Source: Embleya sp045207785 (GTDB lineage Bacteria > Actinomycetota > Actinomycetes > Streptomycetales > Streptomycetaceae). Taken from it: a DNA stretch of 64,000 bases. Shown in pieces: positions 35,878 through 44,402 of this stretch. Positions within the stretch are counted from its first letter, which is position 1. The number at the start of each line of letters is the position of its first letter. The translations under genes were made by a program, and so were the position numbers. The notes beneath the pieces were generated by a model that was given only the letters and a program-made list of their open reading frames with translations, was not told the origin of the DNA and did no database searches. The stretch lies in assembly GCF_045207785.1 (NCBI RefSeq), contig NZ_CP108776.1, forward strand, positions 7,192,001-7,256,000. Reading direction: 5' to 3'.

Positions 35878-36465
35878 TCATCGCTCCTCGAGGACGACGT
35901 CGACGAGCCCGTACTCCTGGGCCCCGGCCGCAGTGAAGACCCTGTCGTGGTCGGTATCCGCGCGCAAAGTGTCCGTGCCTCGGCCACTGTGCCGGGAGAG
36001 GATCCGTTCGATGTCCGACCTGACGCGCACCACTTCGTCGGCTTGCAGGATCAGGTCCGGGATCGCGCCGCGTCCCTGCGCGGCGGGTTGATGGAGCACC
36101 ACACGCGCGTGGGGCAGGGCGGCGCGCTTGCCGGGCGCGCCCGCCGCGAGTAGGACCGCGCCCACCGCGACGGCCTGTCCCACACACGTGGTGGCGACCT
36201 GCGAACGGATGTACCGCATGGTGTCGTACACCGCGAGCATGGCGCTGGGGTCGCCGCCCTCGCAGTTGATGTAGAGCTGGATGTCCTGTTCGTGGTTGTC
36301 CGCTTCCAGGAACAGCAACTGCGCCACGAGCGCGTTGGCGACGCCCGCGTCGATGGCCGTCCCCAGGTAGATGACGCGCTCCGCGAGCAGGTGCGAGTAC
36401 ACGTCCATGACGCGTTCGCCGCGGGAGTCGCGGGTGATGACGTTCGGAATGGCGTACGTACTCAT
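35878..36465 (-). CDS. ClpP-family subunit lacking the catalytic serine (ClpP4-like position)
   Basis: 195 residues with the ClpP fold: DVYSHLLAERVIYLGTAID, QLYINCEGGDPSAMLAVYD, the nucleophile region TTCVGQAVAVGAVLLAAG, then LPHARVVLHQPAAQG and DRVFTAAGAQEYGLVDVV. In active ClpP the second region reads GQAASMG; here it is GQAVAVG, so Ala100 (GCG) replaces Ser. His125 and the Asp region are kept. Residues 66-76 also differ from the usual NSPGGSVxAGMAIYD. The start overlaps the upstream clpP stop by 4 bp (ATGA). It probably acts as a structural subunit in a mixed barrel. Confidence 0.88.
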   Translation of the reverse strand: MSTYAIPNVITRDSRGERVMDVYSHLLAERVIYLGTAIDAGVANALVAQLLFLEADNHEQDIQLYINCEGGDPSAMLAVYDTMRYIRSQVATTCVGQAVAVGAVLLAAGAPGKRAALPHARVVLHQPAAQGRGAIPDLILQADEVVRVRSDIERILSRHSGRGTDTLRADTDHDRVFTAAGAQEYGLVDVVLEER

Positions 36466-37091
36466 CCCATGGCCCCCTGGAATCCGGAGTTCTGTGCGAC
36501 ACGGCGGGAACCGCGCGGAGCGATCTCGTCGAACTCCTGCACGATCGCGTCGATGAAGCCGTAGTCGAGCGCTTCCTGCGCGGTGTACCAGCGGTCGTGG
36601 AGCGAGTCCTCGAAGACCCGCTCGACGGGCTGTCCGGTGTCCTGCGCGATGAGGCCGATCACGGTGTCGCGCGTGTGACGAAGATCGTTGGCCTGCAACT
36701 CGACGTCGACGGCGGACCCGGCGATACCGGCGGAGCCCTGGTGCATGAGCACGCGGGCGTGCGGTAGCGCCCGGCGTTTGCCCCGCGCTCCCGACGAGAG
36801 CAGGAACTGGCCCGCGCTGTAGGCGATCCCGAGCACCAGCGTGGACACGTCGCACGGAACGACCCGCATGACATCGCGGATCGCGAGCATCGACGGCACC
36901 GAACCACCGGGCGAGTGAATCCACAGCGCGATGTCCGCGGACGGGTCCTCCGCGGCCAGAGTGAGCAGTTGCGTGGTGAGCAACGTGCCGTTGTCGTCGT
37001 CCAACGGGCCGTCGAGGAGCAGGACGCGTTGCGCGTACAGTTCGCGCCGCGTGCGCTCGTGGAAAAGCGGGGCTTTCGTGTCTTCGCTCAT
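36462..37091 (-). CDS. clpP: ATP-dependent Clp protease proteolytic subunit (ClpP3-like position)
   Basis: 209 residues from the ATG at 37091 (MSEDTKAPLFHERTRREL). It keeps the full triad: Ser in LVLGIAYSAGQFLLSSG, His in LPHARVLMHQGSAG, and Asp in the ERVFEDSLHDRWYTAQEALDYG region. SPGGSVPSMLAIRD is the glycine-rich strand. The N-terminus FHERTRRELYAQRVLLLDGPLDDD fits the axial-loop region. It is the first gene of a two-gene operon with the Ser-less paralogue. Two abutting PopR-type palindromes lie 42-71 bp upstream of the start. Confidence 0.92.
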   Translation of the reverse strand: MSEDTKAPLFHERTRRELYAQRVLLLDGPLDDDNGTLLTTQLLTLAAEDPSADIALWIHSPGGSVPSMLAIRDVMRVVPCDVSTLVLGIAYSAGQFLLSSGARGKRRALPHARVLMHQGSAGIAGSAVDVELQANDLRHTRDTVIGLIAQDTGQPVERVFEDSLHDRWYTAQEALDYGFIDAIVQEFDEIAPRGSRRVAQNSGFQGAMG

Positions 37092-37132
37092 GCCCCCACC
37101 CTGGGCCGCCGCGCACGGCGGCCACAAGCCGA

Positions 37133-37162
37133 TCCGCCCGGGGCGGATCCGCTCAGAGCGGA
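37133..37162 (-). promoter_or_regulatory. Two abutting PopR-type boxes before the clpP operon
   Basis: 37133-37147 is TCCGCCCGGGGCGGA and 37148-37162 is TCCGCTCAGAGCGGA, both perfect 6-3-6 palindromes placed head to tail with no spacer. The first is extended by GA/TC to a 19-bp palindrome (37131-37149). The second overlaps the 3' end of the XRE gene at 37153. Same core as the box before popR. Confidence 0.65.
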
Positions 37163-38052
37163 GCCGCCCCGGTGCGGGCGCCCTGCTTCAGCAACTCGGC
37201 GGGCCCCAACTCCCGGTAGCGGCCGACGAGTCGACCGAGCAGCCGCTCCGTCTCCGGGTCGTCGGGTGTATAGATCCACATCTTGGTGTCGGGGTCGGAG
37301 GCCATCGCGAAACCGGTCGCGATCACGCTCAGCTCGTCGCCGTCGACGGTCCAGAACGACTTGCGCCGGGTGACGGACGAGGCGACCTCGTGTCTGGCCC
37401 AGATCTCGGCGAAGCGACCACTCGCCTCGGAGAGCCGCCGGATGAACCCCGTCCAGTGCGGGTCGCCCAGGCGGCGGCCGGACTCGGTCCGCAACTGGGC
37501 GACCATGAAGGAGATCTCGCGCTCCCACTCGACGAGCGGCTGTAGATGCTCCTCGGCAGTGAACAGATGCCACAGCACATTGCGGTCCGCCGGCGGCAGC
37601 AGCGCGAGACCCGGATCGAGCGCCGCGTACGCGTCGTTGAAGGCGAGCACGTCGTAGCGGGCGGTCACGATGCTCGCCGGAAGCGGGGTCAGGGCATCGA
37701 GGATGGTCTGCTGCTCCGGCGGCCGGTCCCGGCTCCGCGACGCGTCGAGGGGCACGCTGGGGATGTCCGCGAGCCGGTAGAGATGGTCGCGCTCGGTCCG
37801 GTCCAGCCGCAGCGTTCGGGCGATCGCGTCGAGCACCTGGACGCTGGGGTTGATCTCCCGGCCCTGTTCCAGCCAGGTGTACCAGGCGACTCCGATGCCG
37901 GAGAGCTGGGCGACCTCCTCGCGGCGCAGTCCGGGCGTACGCCGCCGGGTGCCGCGCGAGATGCCCGCGTCCTCCGGGGTGATGCGCTCGCGGCGGAGTC
38001 GGAGGAATGCGCCCAGTTCGGAGCGCCGCTGGGCCTTGGGATCGTCGGGCAT
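37153..38052 (-). CDS. XRE-family regulator with MmyB-like ligand-binding domain
   Basis: About 299 residues. HTH at about 10-75 (SELGAFLRLRRERITPEDAG, LRREEVAQLSGIGVAWYTWLEQGR). The rest matches the MmyB_LBD pattern (VLAFNDAYAALDPG, NVLWHLFTAEEHLQPLVEWE, FAEIWARHEV, FWTVDGDELSVIATGF). These regulators usually repress a divergent transporter or oxidoreductase and sense fatty-acid-like ligands. Here the divergent gene is an MFS exporter, with a large dyad in the gap. ATGs at 38052 and 38058 are both possible. Confidence 0.9.
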   Translation of the reverse strand: MPDDPKAQRRSELGAFLRLRRERITPEDAGISRGTRRRTPGLRREEVAQLSGIGVAWYTWLEQGREINPSVQVLDAIARTLRLDRTERDHLYRLADIPSVPLDASRSRDRPPEQQTILDALTPLPASIVTARYDVLAFNDAYAALDPGLALLPPADRNVLWHLFTAEEHLQPLVEWEREISFMVAQLRTESGRRLGDPHWTGFIRRLSEASGRFAEIWARHEVASSVTRRKSFWTVDGDELSVIATGFAMASDPDTKMWIYTPDDPETERLLGRLVGRYRELGPAELLKQGARTGAAPL

Positions 38053-38088
38053 CACCATTTCAGTGTGCGGGACGGCCGCAGGGCGCAG

Positions 38089-38125
38089 CCAGATACCCCC
38101 AGTACCGGGACTACTGGGTATCTGG
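38089..38125. promoter_or_regulatory. Large dyad between the XRE regulator and MFS exporter
   Basis: CCAGATACCC (38089-38098) and GGGTATCTGG (38116-38125) are perfect complements. Inside them CCCAGTA and TACTGGG form a second dyad. A further half-site GGTACCTGG follows. It is a probable operator shared by both divergent promoters. Confidence 0.6.
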
Positions 38126-38158
38126 TACCTGGATACGACGCCCAGGATCATCGCCGTC

Positions 38159-39661
38159 ATGAGTGAGACGACACAGAACCGGACGGTTGCGGCCCCGCCC
38201 GGAGAGACCGCGCCACAGGCCTCGACGCAAGCCTCGCCACATGCCTCGCCACAGGCGCAGGACCCCGCCGCGCACCAACGCCGGAACAACCGCATGCTGG
38301 TCGTCATGCTGGGCGCGGTCTTCATGGCCCTGCTCGACTCGACCATCGTCAACGTCGCGACGCCGACCATCCGCACCGACCTCGGCACCACCGGCTCGGC
38401 GCTGCAACTCATCGTCTCCGGCTACACGATCGCGTACGCCACGCTGCTGGTGACCGGCGCCCGCCTCGGCGCGCGCAACGGCTTCCGGACCATGTTCCTG
38501 TTCGGGCTCATCACCTTTACCGCGGCCTCGCTCGCCTGCGGTCTGGCACCCGACTCGGCGACCCTCATCGGCGCACGCGTGGTGCAGGGCGTCGGCGCGG
38601 CGATGCTGATGCCGCAGATCTACAGCCTCATCCAGCTGAGGTACGAAGGGGCCGCGCGGGCCCGGGCACTGAGCCTGTACGCGGCCGTCATCGGGCTCGG
38701 CGTCGTGGTCGGCCAGGTCGCCGGCGGCCTCCTGGTCAGCGCGGACCTCTTCGGCACCGGCTGGCGTCCGGTGTTCCTGGTCAACGTGCCGGTCGGTGTG
38801 GTGCTGGTGATCGCCGGGCTGCGGCTACTGCCGCAGGGCAAGCCCCCGAAGCCCAAGGGCCTGGACATCCCCGGCCTGATCACGCTGACCGCCGCACTGC
38901 TGCTGCTGGTCGTGCCGCTCGTGATGGGCCACGAGCAGAACTGGCCGCTCTGGATGAAGATCTCCCTGGTCGCCTGGGTCCCCATGCTCGTGGTGTTCAC
39001 CCTCGTCGAGCGTGCGGTCGCGCGCCGTGGCGGAGCGCCGCTGGTGCCGGGCCGGGTGCTGAAGACGCCCGGTCTGGTGTCCGGAGCGTCCGCGAACTTC
39101 TTCGCGATGGCCGGGTACGCGGGATTCCTCTTCGCCTTCTCGCAGCACATGCAGTCCGGGCTCGGCGAGTCGGCGACCCGTACCGGACTGACGTTCGCGC
39201 CGCTCGCCATCGGCGTCGCGACCGGCAGCCTCACCTGGCAGAAGGTGCCCGAGCGGCTGCACCGGACGATGATCGTCACCGCGTGCGTGGTCGCCGCGGT
39301 CGCGTACGTGGCCATCGGCTTCGACATGCGCTCCGGCGGACACGGCGGCCTTGCGCTCCCGGCCCTGCAACTGGTCGTCGGCATCGGGATGGGGTACATC
39401 ACCAGCCCACTGCTCACCGTGGCGCTGGCCCAGGTCAAGCCGGCCGACGCGGCGGACGCGAGTGGCGTGATGACGACCGCGGCCCAGATCGCGCAGGTCC
39501 TCGGCGTCGCGGCCTACGGCAGCGTTTACCTCGGCGCGGCCGACAGCCACGCGGCCGACTCCTCGGCGAACGCCATCTTCGTGACCGCGCTGCTCGTCAC
39601 GGCCGGGGCCCTGCTCAGCTCGCTGGCAGCACTGAAGCTGCCGCGCAAGCAGCAGGCCTGA
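38159..39661 (+). CDS. MFS drug exporter, DHA2 family (EmrB/QacA, 14 TM)
   Basis: 500 residues. The first helix carries MLVVMLGAVFMALLDSTIVNVATPTI, the usual motif D1 of DHA2 exporters (LDxTIVNVALP). GARLGARNGFRTMFLFGL corresponds to motif A and RVVQGVGAAMLMPQ to motif B. About 14 hydrophobic segments are visible. The N-terminus has a hydrophilic Ala/Gln/Pro stretch with a repeated QASTQASPHASPQA. Probably induced when the divergent XRE regulator releases the operator. Substrate unknown. Confidence 0.93.
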   Translation: MSETTQNRTVAAPPGETAPQASTQASPHASPQAQDPAAHQRRNNRMLVVMLGAVFMALLDSTIVNVATPTIRTDLGTTGSALQLIVSGYTIAYATLLVTGARLGARNGFRTMFLFGLITFTAASLACGLAPDSATLIGARVVQGVGAAMLMPQIYSLIQLRYEGAARARALSLYAAVIGLGVVVGQVAGGLLVSADLFGTGWRPVFLVNVPVGVVLVIAGLRLLPQGKPPKPKGLDIPGLITLTAALLLLVVPLVMGHEQNWPLWMKISLVAWVPMLVVFTLVERAVARRGGAPLVPGRVLKTPGLVSGASANFFAMAGYAGFLFAFSQHMQSGLGESATRTGLTFAPLAIGVATGSLTWQKVPERLHRTMIVTACVVAAVAYVAIGFDMRSGGHGGLALPALQLVVGIGMGYITSPLLTVALAQVKPADAADASGVMTTAAQIAQVLGVAAYGSVYLGAADSHAADSSANAIFVTALLVTAGALLSSLAALKLPRKQQA

Positions 39662-39763
39662 CCACCACCTACTGGAGAACGAGACCCCCATGGCAGTCGC
39701 CGGTCTTGTGACCACCAGGCGGCGTCATCAACGTCATGACCTCATGGATCTAGGGTGCAGAGC

Positions 39764-40498
39764 ATGACAATCGACTACGAACGCTTCGCCGAACGCCTGA
39801 CCGCCCCTTGGCCGCAGTGCCGAACGCTGGTGCCCGACCTGCTGCGCGAGTTCGGCCACGTCGAGGCTCTGGCCGATCGTTGGCAACCCGAACCGCCGAT
39901 ATCGGACAGTGTTCCGGACGCTCTCGCCGAATGGCTCGGCTCCGCGCGCAATTCGTATCTCCTCGACCGAGGACTGTACGAAACGTTCCTGGACTGGCCG
40001 ACACGGCCACTACAGGAACACACGGTCTTCATGACCGAGTACGAGGGTTGCTGCGCGTGGGGCTACCGGGACGCCGACGCGCACCTGCCGGACCCGCCCG
40101 TGTGGGTGGGTCCCGGCGAGGAGTGGGAGGGGGCCGAGTGGGCGATGTCGAGTCGTTCGGTGACCGAGTGGCTCGTGCAGATGGCTGTCGTGCGGGTGCT
40201 GCCGCAGTACGCGTTCACCGGCGACGTACGCGCGTTCGGGACGACCGAGGAGCAGGGCCGGCAGGTGCGCGCGGCGCTGCCCGCCCTGGGCCCGCTGCCG
40301 TGGGACGAGGTGGGGAACACGTTTCACTTCTTCGGCGCCCGGGACGCCATCGTCGTCTGGCTCTCCGAGCACGACTCGTGGGAGTGCCCCGACCTGGCCA
40401 TCCTGGGCCGTACCGAGGAGGCGGTACACGAGGCCGCGGCGCGTTTGGACGTCGAACTCGACCATGGGGTCACCGCACCGGCACGACCCCGACCTTGA
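39764..40498 (+). CDS. Hypothetical protein
   Basis: 244 residues from ATG 39764; a GTG three codons upstream is also possible. The composition is acidic and rich in Trp and Glu (EEWEGAEWAMSSRSVTEWLVQMAVV), and FHFFGARDAIVVWLSEHDSWE is followed by a Rossmann-unlike end. It resembles SMI1/KNR4- or immunity-type proteins in pattern (paired strands, YEGCCAWGYRD), but I cannot place it. No signal or membrane segments. Its 3' end is close to a recombinase remnant on the other strand. Confidence 0.65.
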   Translation: MTIDYERFAERLTAPWPQCRTLVPDLLREFGHVEALADRWQPEPPISDSVPDALAEWLGSARNSYLLDRGLYETFLDWPTRPLQEHTVFMTEYEGCCAWGYRDADAHLPDPPVWVGPGEEWEGAEWAMSSRSVTEWLVQMAVVRVLPQYAFTGDVRAFGTTEEQGRQVRAALPALGPLPWDEVGNTFHFFGARDAIVVWLSEHDSWECPDLAILGRTEEAVHEAAARLDVELDHGVTAPARPRP

Positions 40499-40584
40499 TC
40501 GATCCGCGTGACCCGTGCCTCCGCCACCGTTGCGCGCGTTCGCCCTCGGGCGGAGGGCGACAGCAGGGCGCTCGCCCGCGAACT

Positions 40585-40709
40585 CGACTCTTCTTGCCGG
40601 TCTTGCCGGTCTTGCCGGTGGTGACGACGAGTCGGGCGGCGATGTCGCGCAGGCTCAGGTCCTGGTCGCGCAGGTGGCGGGCCATGGACAGCATGTGGGC
40701 TCTCCACAA
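40585..40709 (-). pseudogene. Remnant of a serine recombinase HTH
   Basis: The minus frame reads MLSMARHLRDQDLSLRDIAARL and then VVTTGKTGKTGKKSRV. This corresponds to the linker/HTH of actinobacterial resolvases (SMALHLREQEMTLRDIA in the copy at 55 kb). The N-terminal catalytic domain and the final PSPATVMRMLRE helix are missing. The GKTGKTGKK part comes from a short repeat of CTTGCCGGT (40597-40620). Confidence 0.55.
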
Positions 40710-40733
40710 GTCCCGATCGGGTGACTGCGATTC

Positions 40734-40904
40734 TCATGCCGCAGTAGGCCACGGGGGCGGTGTCACGGTTCCTTGGTATCGGTGTCCGGTCGTGCTTGCC
40801 TTCGCCGGATCGAACAGTTCTCCGTCGTCGGTTTCGGGCCACCAGCCGCCGTCGCGGTAGCGGCGGCGAAGCTGCTTCCAGGTGATCCCGGAGTCGAGTG
40901 TCAT
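40734..40904 (-). CDS. Small hypothetical protein or fragment
   Basis: 56 residues from ATG 40904, rich in Trp and acids (SGITWKQLRRRYRDGGWWPE, TDDGELFDPAKAS). It looks like a real protein sequence rather than a shadow but may be a fragment. It diverges from the sigma gene at 40957, with only 52 bp between. Confidence 0.35.
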   Translation of the reverse strand: MTLDSGITWKQLRRRYRDGGWWPETDDGELFDPAKASTTGHRYQGTVTPPPWPTAA

Positions 40905-40956
40905 GAAACCTGTGGGTCGCGGCGTTACATGTGCGACGCCAAGGTACGGAGGCTCC

Positions 40957-41466
40957 ATGTCAGGCAGAAAGGCCGCGGACTTCGAGGAGTTCGCGCACGC
41001 GCACAGTGGTCAACTGCTGCGCACCGCGTGTCTGCTGACCGGCGACTGGCACCTTGCCGAGGACTTGGTCCAGGAGACCTTCGGGAAGCTGTTCCCGCGC
41101 TGGCACCGAGTGCGGGCCATGGAAGCCCCCATGGCCTATGCCCACACGACCCTGGTGCGCACGTTCCTGTCCGCGCGGCGCCTCAAGCGCTGGTCCGAAC
41201 GTCCCGCCGAGAGCCTCCCGGAGACGCCCTCGCCGCAGACCCACGACATCGACCTGCGCCTGACCCTCCTGGAGGGGCTCGCCCGACTATCCCCCGCCGA
41301 TCGCGCGGTCCTGGTGCTGCGCTACTGGGAGGACTACTCGGTCAACGACACCGCGGACATCCTGCGAATAGCACCCGGCACCGTTCCGGTCCGCGCCAGA
41401 CGGGCCCTCGGCCGACTGCGCATGCTCCTGAACTCCGAACTCCGGGACTTGGTGGCGGCATGCTGA
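40957..41466 (+). CDS. SigE-family RNA polymerase sigma factor
   Basis: 169 residues from ATG 40957 after ACGGAGGC. Region 2 reads HSGQLLRTACLLTGDWHLAED then LVQETFGKLFPRWHRV (about 15-55), and region 4 reads LSPADRAVLVLRYWEDYSVND then ADILRIAPGTVPVRARRALGRL (about 110-155). Same compact family as the gene at 26151. The next gene overlaps (ATGCTGA). It encodes a membrane-anchored partner, repeating the arrangement seen at 26 kb. Confidence 0.9.
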   Translation: MSGRKAADFEEFAHAHSGQLLRTACLLTGDWHLAEDLVQETFGKLFPRWHRVRAMEAPMAYAHTTLVRTFLSARRLKRWSERPAESLPETPSPQTHDIDLRLTLLEGLARLSPADRAVLVLRYWEDYSVNDTADILRIAPGTVPVRARRALGRLRMLLNSELRDLVAAC

Positions 41467-42728
41467 ATCCAACCGAACGTCAGACCCAACCGCGCGATCG
41501 TGATCGGGAGGAACCGGTGGCCGAGCTCACCGACGAAGAGTTCGAGCGGTGCGAGCGGGAACTGCCCGGTGCGCTGCGCGCCGTCGGCGACACGTTCCGC
41601 GGGCCCAGTCCCGACTTGGTCGGACGTGGACTCGCCCGAGGCCGGCAACGGAGCCGGATCCGAGCCGTTCGCCGGGCCGCGATCGCCGGCGTCCTGGTGG
41701 CCGCGAGCGTCGGCGGATGGGCCGTGTTCGGGGACGGCTCCGAGGCGTCGGTATCCGGACCCGTCGCCCGGACCGACGTCTCCACGCAGCCGGGCGGGCA
41801 GCGGGACCTGCTGCCGTATCTGGCGAAGGCCGTGCCCCCGGAAGGCAATCTGACCAACGATGAAAGCCGCTTCGACGACGGCGTTCCCAGAGTGCTCAGG
41901 AGCCAGGCGAGCATTTCCGCGACATACAGCAACGGCAGCGGCTCGTCACCCCTGATCGTGACCGTGTCCCGTCCCGTGCCCGGCACCGGCACCGATCTGG
42001 CAAGCGACGCGTACTGCCCGGCGGCGCGGGCGCTGCTCCAATGCACCCGGTCGGCGGAGCCGGACGGGGCCGCGCTGACCGTGCGCAAGGCCCGCAAGGA
42101 AGAGGGGAGTTCGGAACAGGAGTGGCGGGTGCTCTACACCCGTCCCGATGCCGCCCGTGTCGACGTCCGCACGATCGTTGCCGAACCCGGCCCGGGATCG
42201 GCCGGGGGCGCTCTGGTGCTGAGCATCGAGCAGATCACCGCCATCGCCCGCAGCGCGGTGTGGGATCCGGTGGTCGCCGCTCAACCCGCGGCCGACCAGC
42301 AGGTCCTGGGCCTGCTGCGAGCCCTGACGCCACCGGAGGTTCGCGTGGTGGGCGTCGACGGTGACGCGGACGTGGGTGTCGCCGTCGTCGAGACGGACGC
42401 GGGCCGCTTCCTGCTGAGCGCGAGCGTCACGTCCGCGTCGACCGACGGGCGGTCGGACTGCCCCGGCAAGGGAAACGGTACGTGCGAGATGGTGACCCTG
42501 TCGGACGGGACCCGGGCGAGGGTCGAGCACGACCGGAACACACAGGGCAGAATCGTGCCGCTGGCCCTGACGGCGTTCCGCGCCCACGGACCGCAGGTGC
42601 GTCTCGAAGCGGGCGCGCCCCCGCCGAAGGGTTTCTCCGTCCCGGGCGAGCTCCGCGGATCCGGATCAGGCCTGACCGCCGACCAGTTGATGGCGATCGC
42701 CGCCTCACCGCGCTGGGACGCCCCCTGA
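41460..42728 (+). CDS. Single-pass membrane protein, partner of the sigma factor
   Basis: 422 residues. The cytoplasmic N-terminus (about 70 residues) has ELTDEEFERCERELPGALR and an Arg-rich stretch. One membrane helix follows (AAIAGVLVAASVGGWAVF, about 78-96). The large extracytoplasmic part contains two pairs of Cys (DAYCPAARALLQCTR and DCPGKGNGTCEM), likely disulfides, and a repeated pattern ending in QITAIARSAVWDP and QLMAIAASPRWDA. The arrangement suggests a trans-membrane anti-sigma/sensor, but no known anti-sigma domain is recognised. The start overlapping the sigma stop was chosen; a GTG at 41517 is possible. Confidence 0.75.
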   Translation: MLNPTERQTQPRDRDREEPVAELTDEEFERCERELPGALRAVGDTFRGPSPDLVGRGLARGRQRSRIRAVRRAAIAGVLVAASVGGWAVFGDGSEASVSGPVARTDVSTQPGGQRDLLPYLAKAVPPEGNLTNDESRFDDGVPRVLRSQASISATYSNGSGSSPLIVTVSRPVPGTGTDLASDAYCPAARALLQCTRSAEPDGAALTVRKARKEEGSSEQEWRVLYTRPDAARVDVRTIVAEPGPGSAGGALVLSIEQITAIARSAVWDPVVAAQPAADQQVLGLLRALTPPEVRVVGVDGDADVGVAVVETDAGRFLLSASVTSASTDGRSDCPGKGNGTCEMVTLSDGTRARVEHDRNTQGRIVPLALTAFRAHGPQVRLEAGAPPPKGFSVPGELRGSGSGLTADQLMAIAASPRWDAP

Positions 42729-42837
42729 CTTGGAGGGTCTCCGGGTGGGCCGTGATCCCCGTCCCCTGAGCGGCCACGCGAAGGGGTTCCCCATCGCGGG
42801 ACCGGCCCCCCGAACCTTTTGGCCCGCGCTCTCCGCG

Positions 42838-42930
42838 GGTCCTGATTCCGCGGGCCCCGGTTTCCTCGGGCCCCGATTCCTCAGGCCCCGATTCCTCGGC
42901 CCCCGATTCCGCGTAGCCCCGATTCCGCGA
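42838..42930. repeat. Imperfect tandem repeat, core GGCCCCGATTCC
   Basis: Five to six degenerate units of about 15-18 bp lie in the 342-bp gap before the membrane gene at 43071. On the minus strand they would encode ESGPEESGPEETG, which I read as a by-product. No other feature seen in the gap. Confidence 0.7.
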
Positions 42931-43070
42931 TGTGAGCGCCCCGTTGCCGGGCCCGGTGTATACCCGGCCGGGGCTCACTTCGCGCTGCCCGAAACACCCG
43001 ACAAACGACGACCGATCCGCTCCCGACACCGTCGAGAACGGCACCTGCCGCATCCCGAAAGACGGGGTTC

Positions 43071-44402
43071 ATGACCCGAAACCGCCGTACCGCCGGGCAT
43101 CTCGAACCGTTGCCCGCCGGCACCTTCCCCCGCACGGAAGCGTTGTCCGAACCAGCCGATCTGCCCTCGGCATCGAGCCGCGGCCATCCCGTCACCTCCG
43201 GCGGCCGAGGCGTGGGCATCATCCGGACGAGCGCCGTCGCGGCGTCGGCGTCGCCCCGCAGCGTCGCGCGGGTGACGCCAGACCCCGCCCCACGTCCCTC
43301 CGCCGCGACAATCGGCGTCCTGCTCGGAAGCGTGGTGGTGGCGGCATACACGGGCATTCGCATGCCCAGCCGCTGGACCGCGACACTGCAGACGGTGTCG
43401 TTGCAGGACGGCTTCCACCGACGGTTCCTGGTCGGAACGCTGCTGCGGCCGATCGCCCAGCCGACCGGCTACGCCTACGGCCTGTTCGTCGCCGTTTCGT
43501 TCGTCGTCCTCGCCGCGCTCGTCGCCGTGTTGGTGCGGGTCGCGGTCACCACCCGCATCCCCGCACGGCGACTGCTGATCGTCGCCTTCCTCCTGTTGCC
43601 CACCGGCGGATACCTGTTCCACGAGGTCGGCTACTTCGACCAGTTGCTCTACCTGATGTTCTTCGGATCGCTGTGGTTGCTCGGACGGGGCCGTGCGGTC
43701 GCCGCCGCCGCGATGCTCGCGCTCGCGGTGACCGTCCACGAGATCGCCGTGCTCACGGTGCTGCCCCTGTTCTTCCTCGCCGCGCTCCGGGCGTCGCCGC
43801 TACGCCGCGCGGTCCTCGCCGTCATGCCCGCGGCACTCGTCGGCGGCGTCATTCTGGTGGCTTCCGCGGCCGTGGACGGTGCCGGCAATCGGCTCGGGCG
43901 CAGGCTCACCGACACCGGCTTCCCGCTCCGCCCGGACGCGCTCGAACTGTTCGGCCGTACCCAGAGGGACAGTTGGCGGTTGTACTCGCCCTCGGACGTT
44001 CTTTTGTTCCTGCTGCCGCTGTTCGTGATCGTGGTCGGCGCGGTGTTCGCCCTCGCCCGGACGAACGCGCGCCGGTCGCGGCGATCCGCCGTCCCGATCG
44101 TGGTGTGGATCGCCGCCGCGGGCGCTCCGGTGGTGCTCGCCGCGGCGGGCTGGGACCGGGAACGCTGGGCGTTCCTCCTGATCGCCAACTTCTGCGTCGT
44201 CGTGTGGTTCCTGCTCGCGGAACACCCGCCCGAAGTCGGCCACTCGTCCCACCTGGTGCTCGTCGCGGCACTGTTGCTGACGGCGCACGTACCCCTCACG
44301 TACTTCGACGGGTACGCGCCGCGCGCGCTGACCGCCGACGACATCTCCGACTTCGCCGAGCGCGCCGCGTCCGGCTCCTTCACCGACACCCCACCGCGGT
44401 GA
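43071..44402 (+). CDS. Polytopic membrane protein, first of a coupled three-gene set
   Basis: 443 residues. The first about 80 are hydrophilic (Ser/Pro/Arg rich), so the true start may be later. About nine hydrophobic segments then follow, including SFVVLAALVAVLVRVAVTTR, LYLMFFGSLWLLG and VLLFLLPLFVIVVGAVFALAR. DGFHRRFLVGTLL after the first helix and HEVGYFDQLLY are positions where EpsG- or DUF-type membrane proteins carry conserved charges. No glycosyltransferase motif is recognised. The stop overlaps the GtrA gene (GTGA). May take part in surface polysaccharide assembly. Confidence 0.75.
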   Translation: MTRNRRTAGHLEPLPAGTFPRTEALSEPADLPSASSRGHPVTSGGRGVGIIRTSAVAASASPRSVARVTPDPAPRPSAATIGVLLGSVVVAAYTGIRMPSRWTATLQTVSLQDGFHRRFLVGTLLRPIAQPTGYAYGLFVAVSFVVLAALVAVLVRVAVTTRIPARRLLIVAFLLLPTGGYLFHEVGYFDQLLYLMFFGSLWLLGRGRAVAAAAMLALAVTVHEIAVLTVLPLFFLAALRASPLRRAVLAVMPAALVGGVILVASAAVDGAGNRLGRRLTDTGFPLRPDALELFGRTQRDSWRLYSPSDVLLFLLPLFVIVVGAVFALARTNARRSRRSAVPIVVWIAAAGAPVVLAAAGWDRERWAFLLIANFCVVVWFLLAEHPPEVGHSSHLVLVAALLLTAHVPLTYFDGYAPRALTADDISDFAERAASGSFTDTPPR

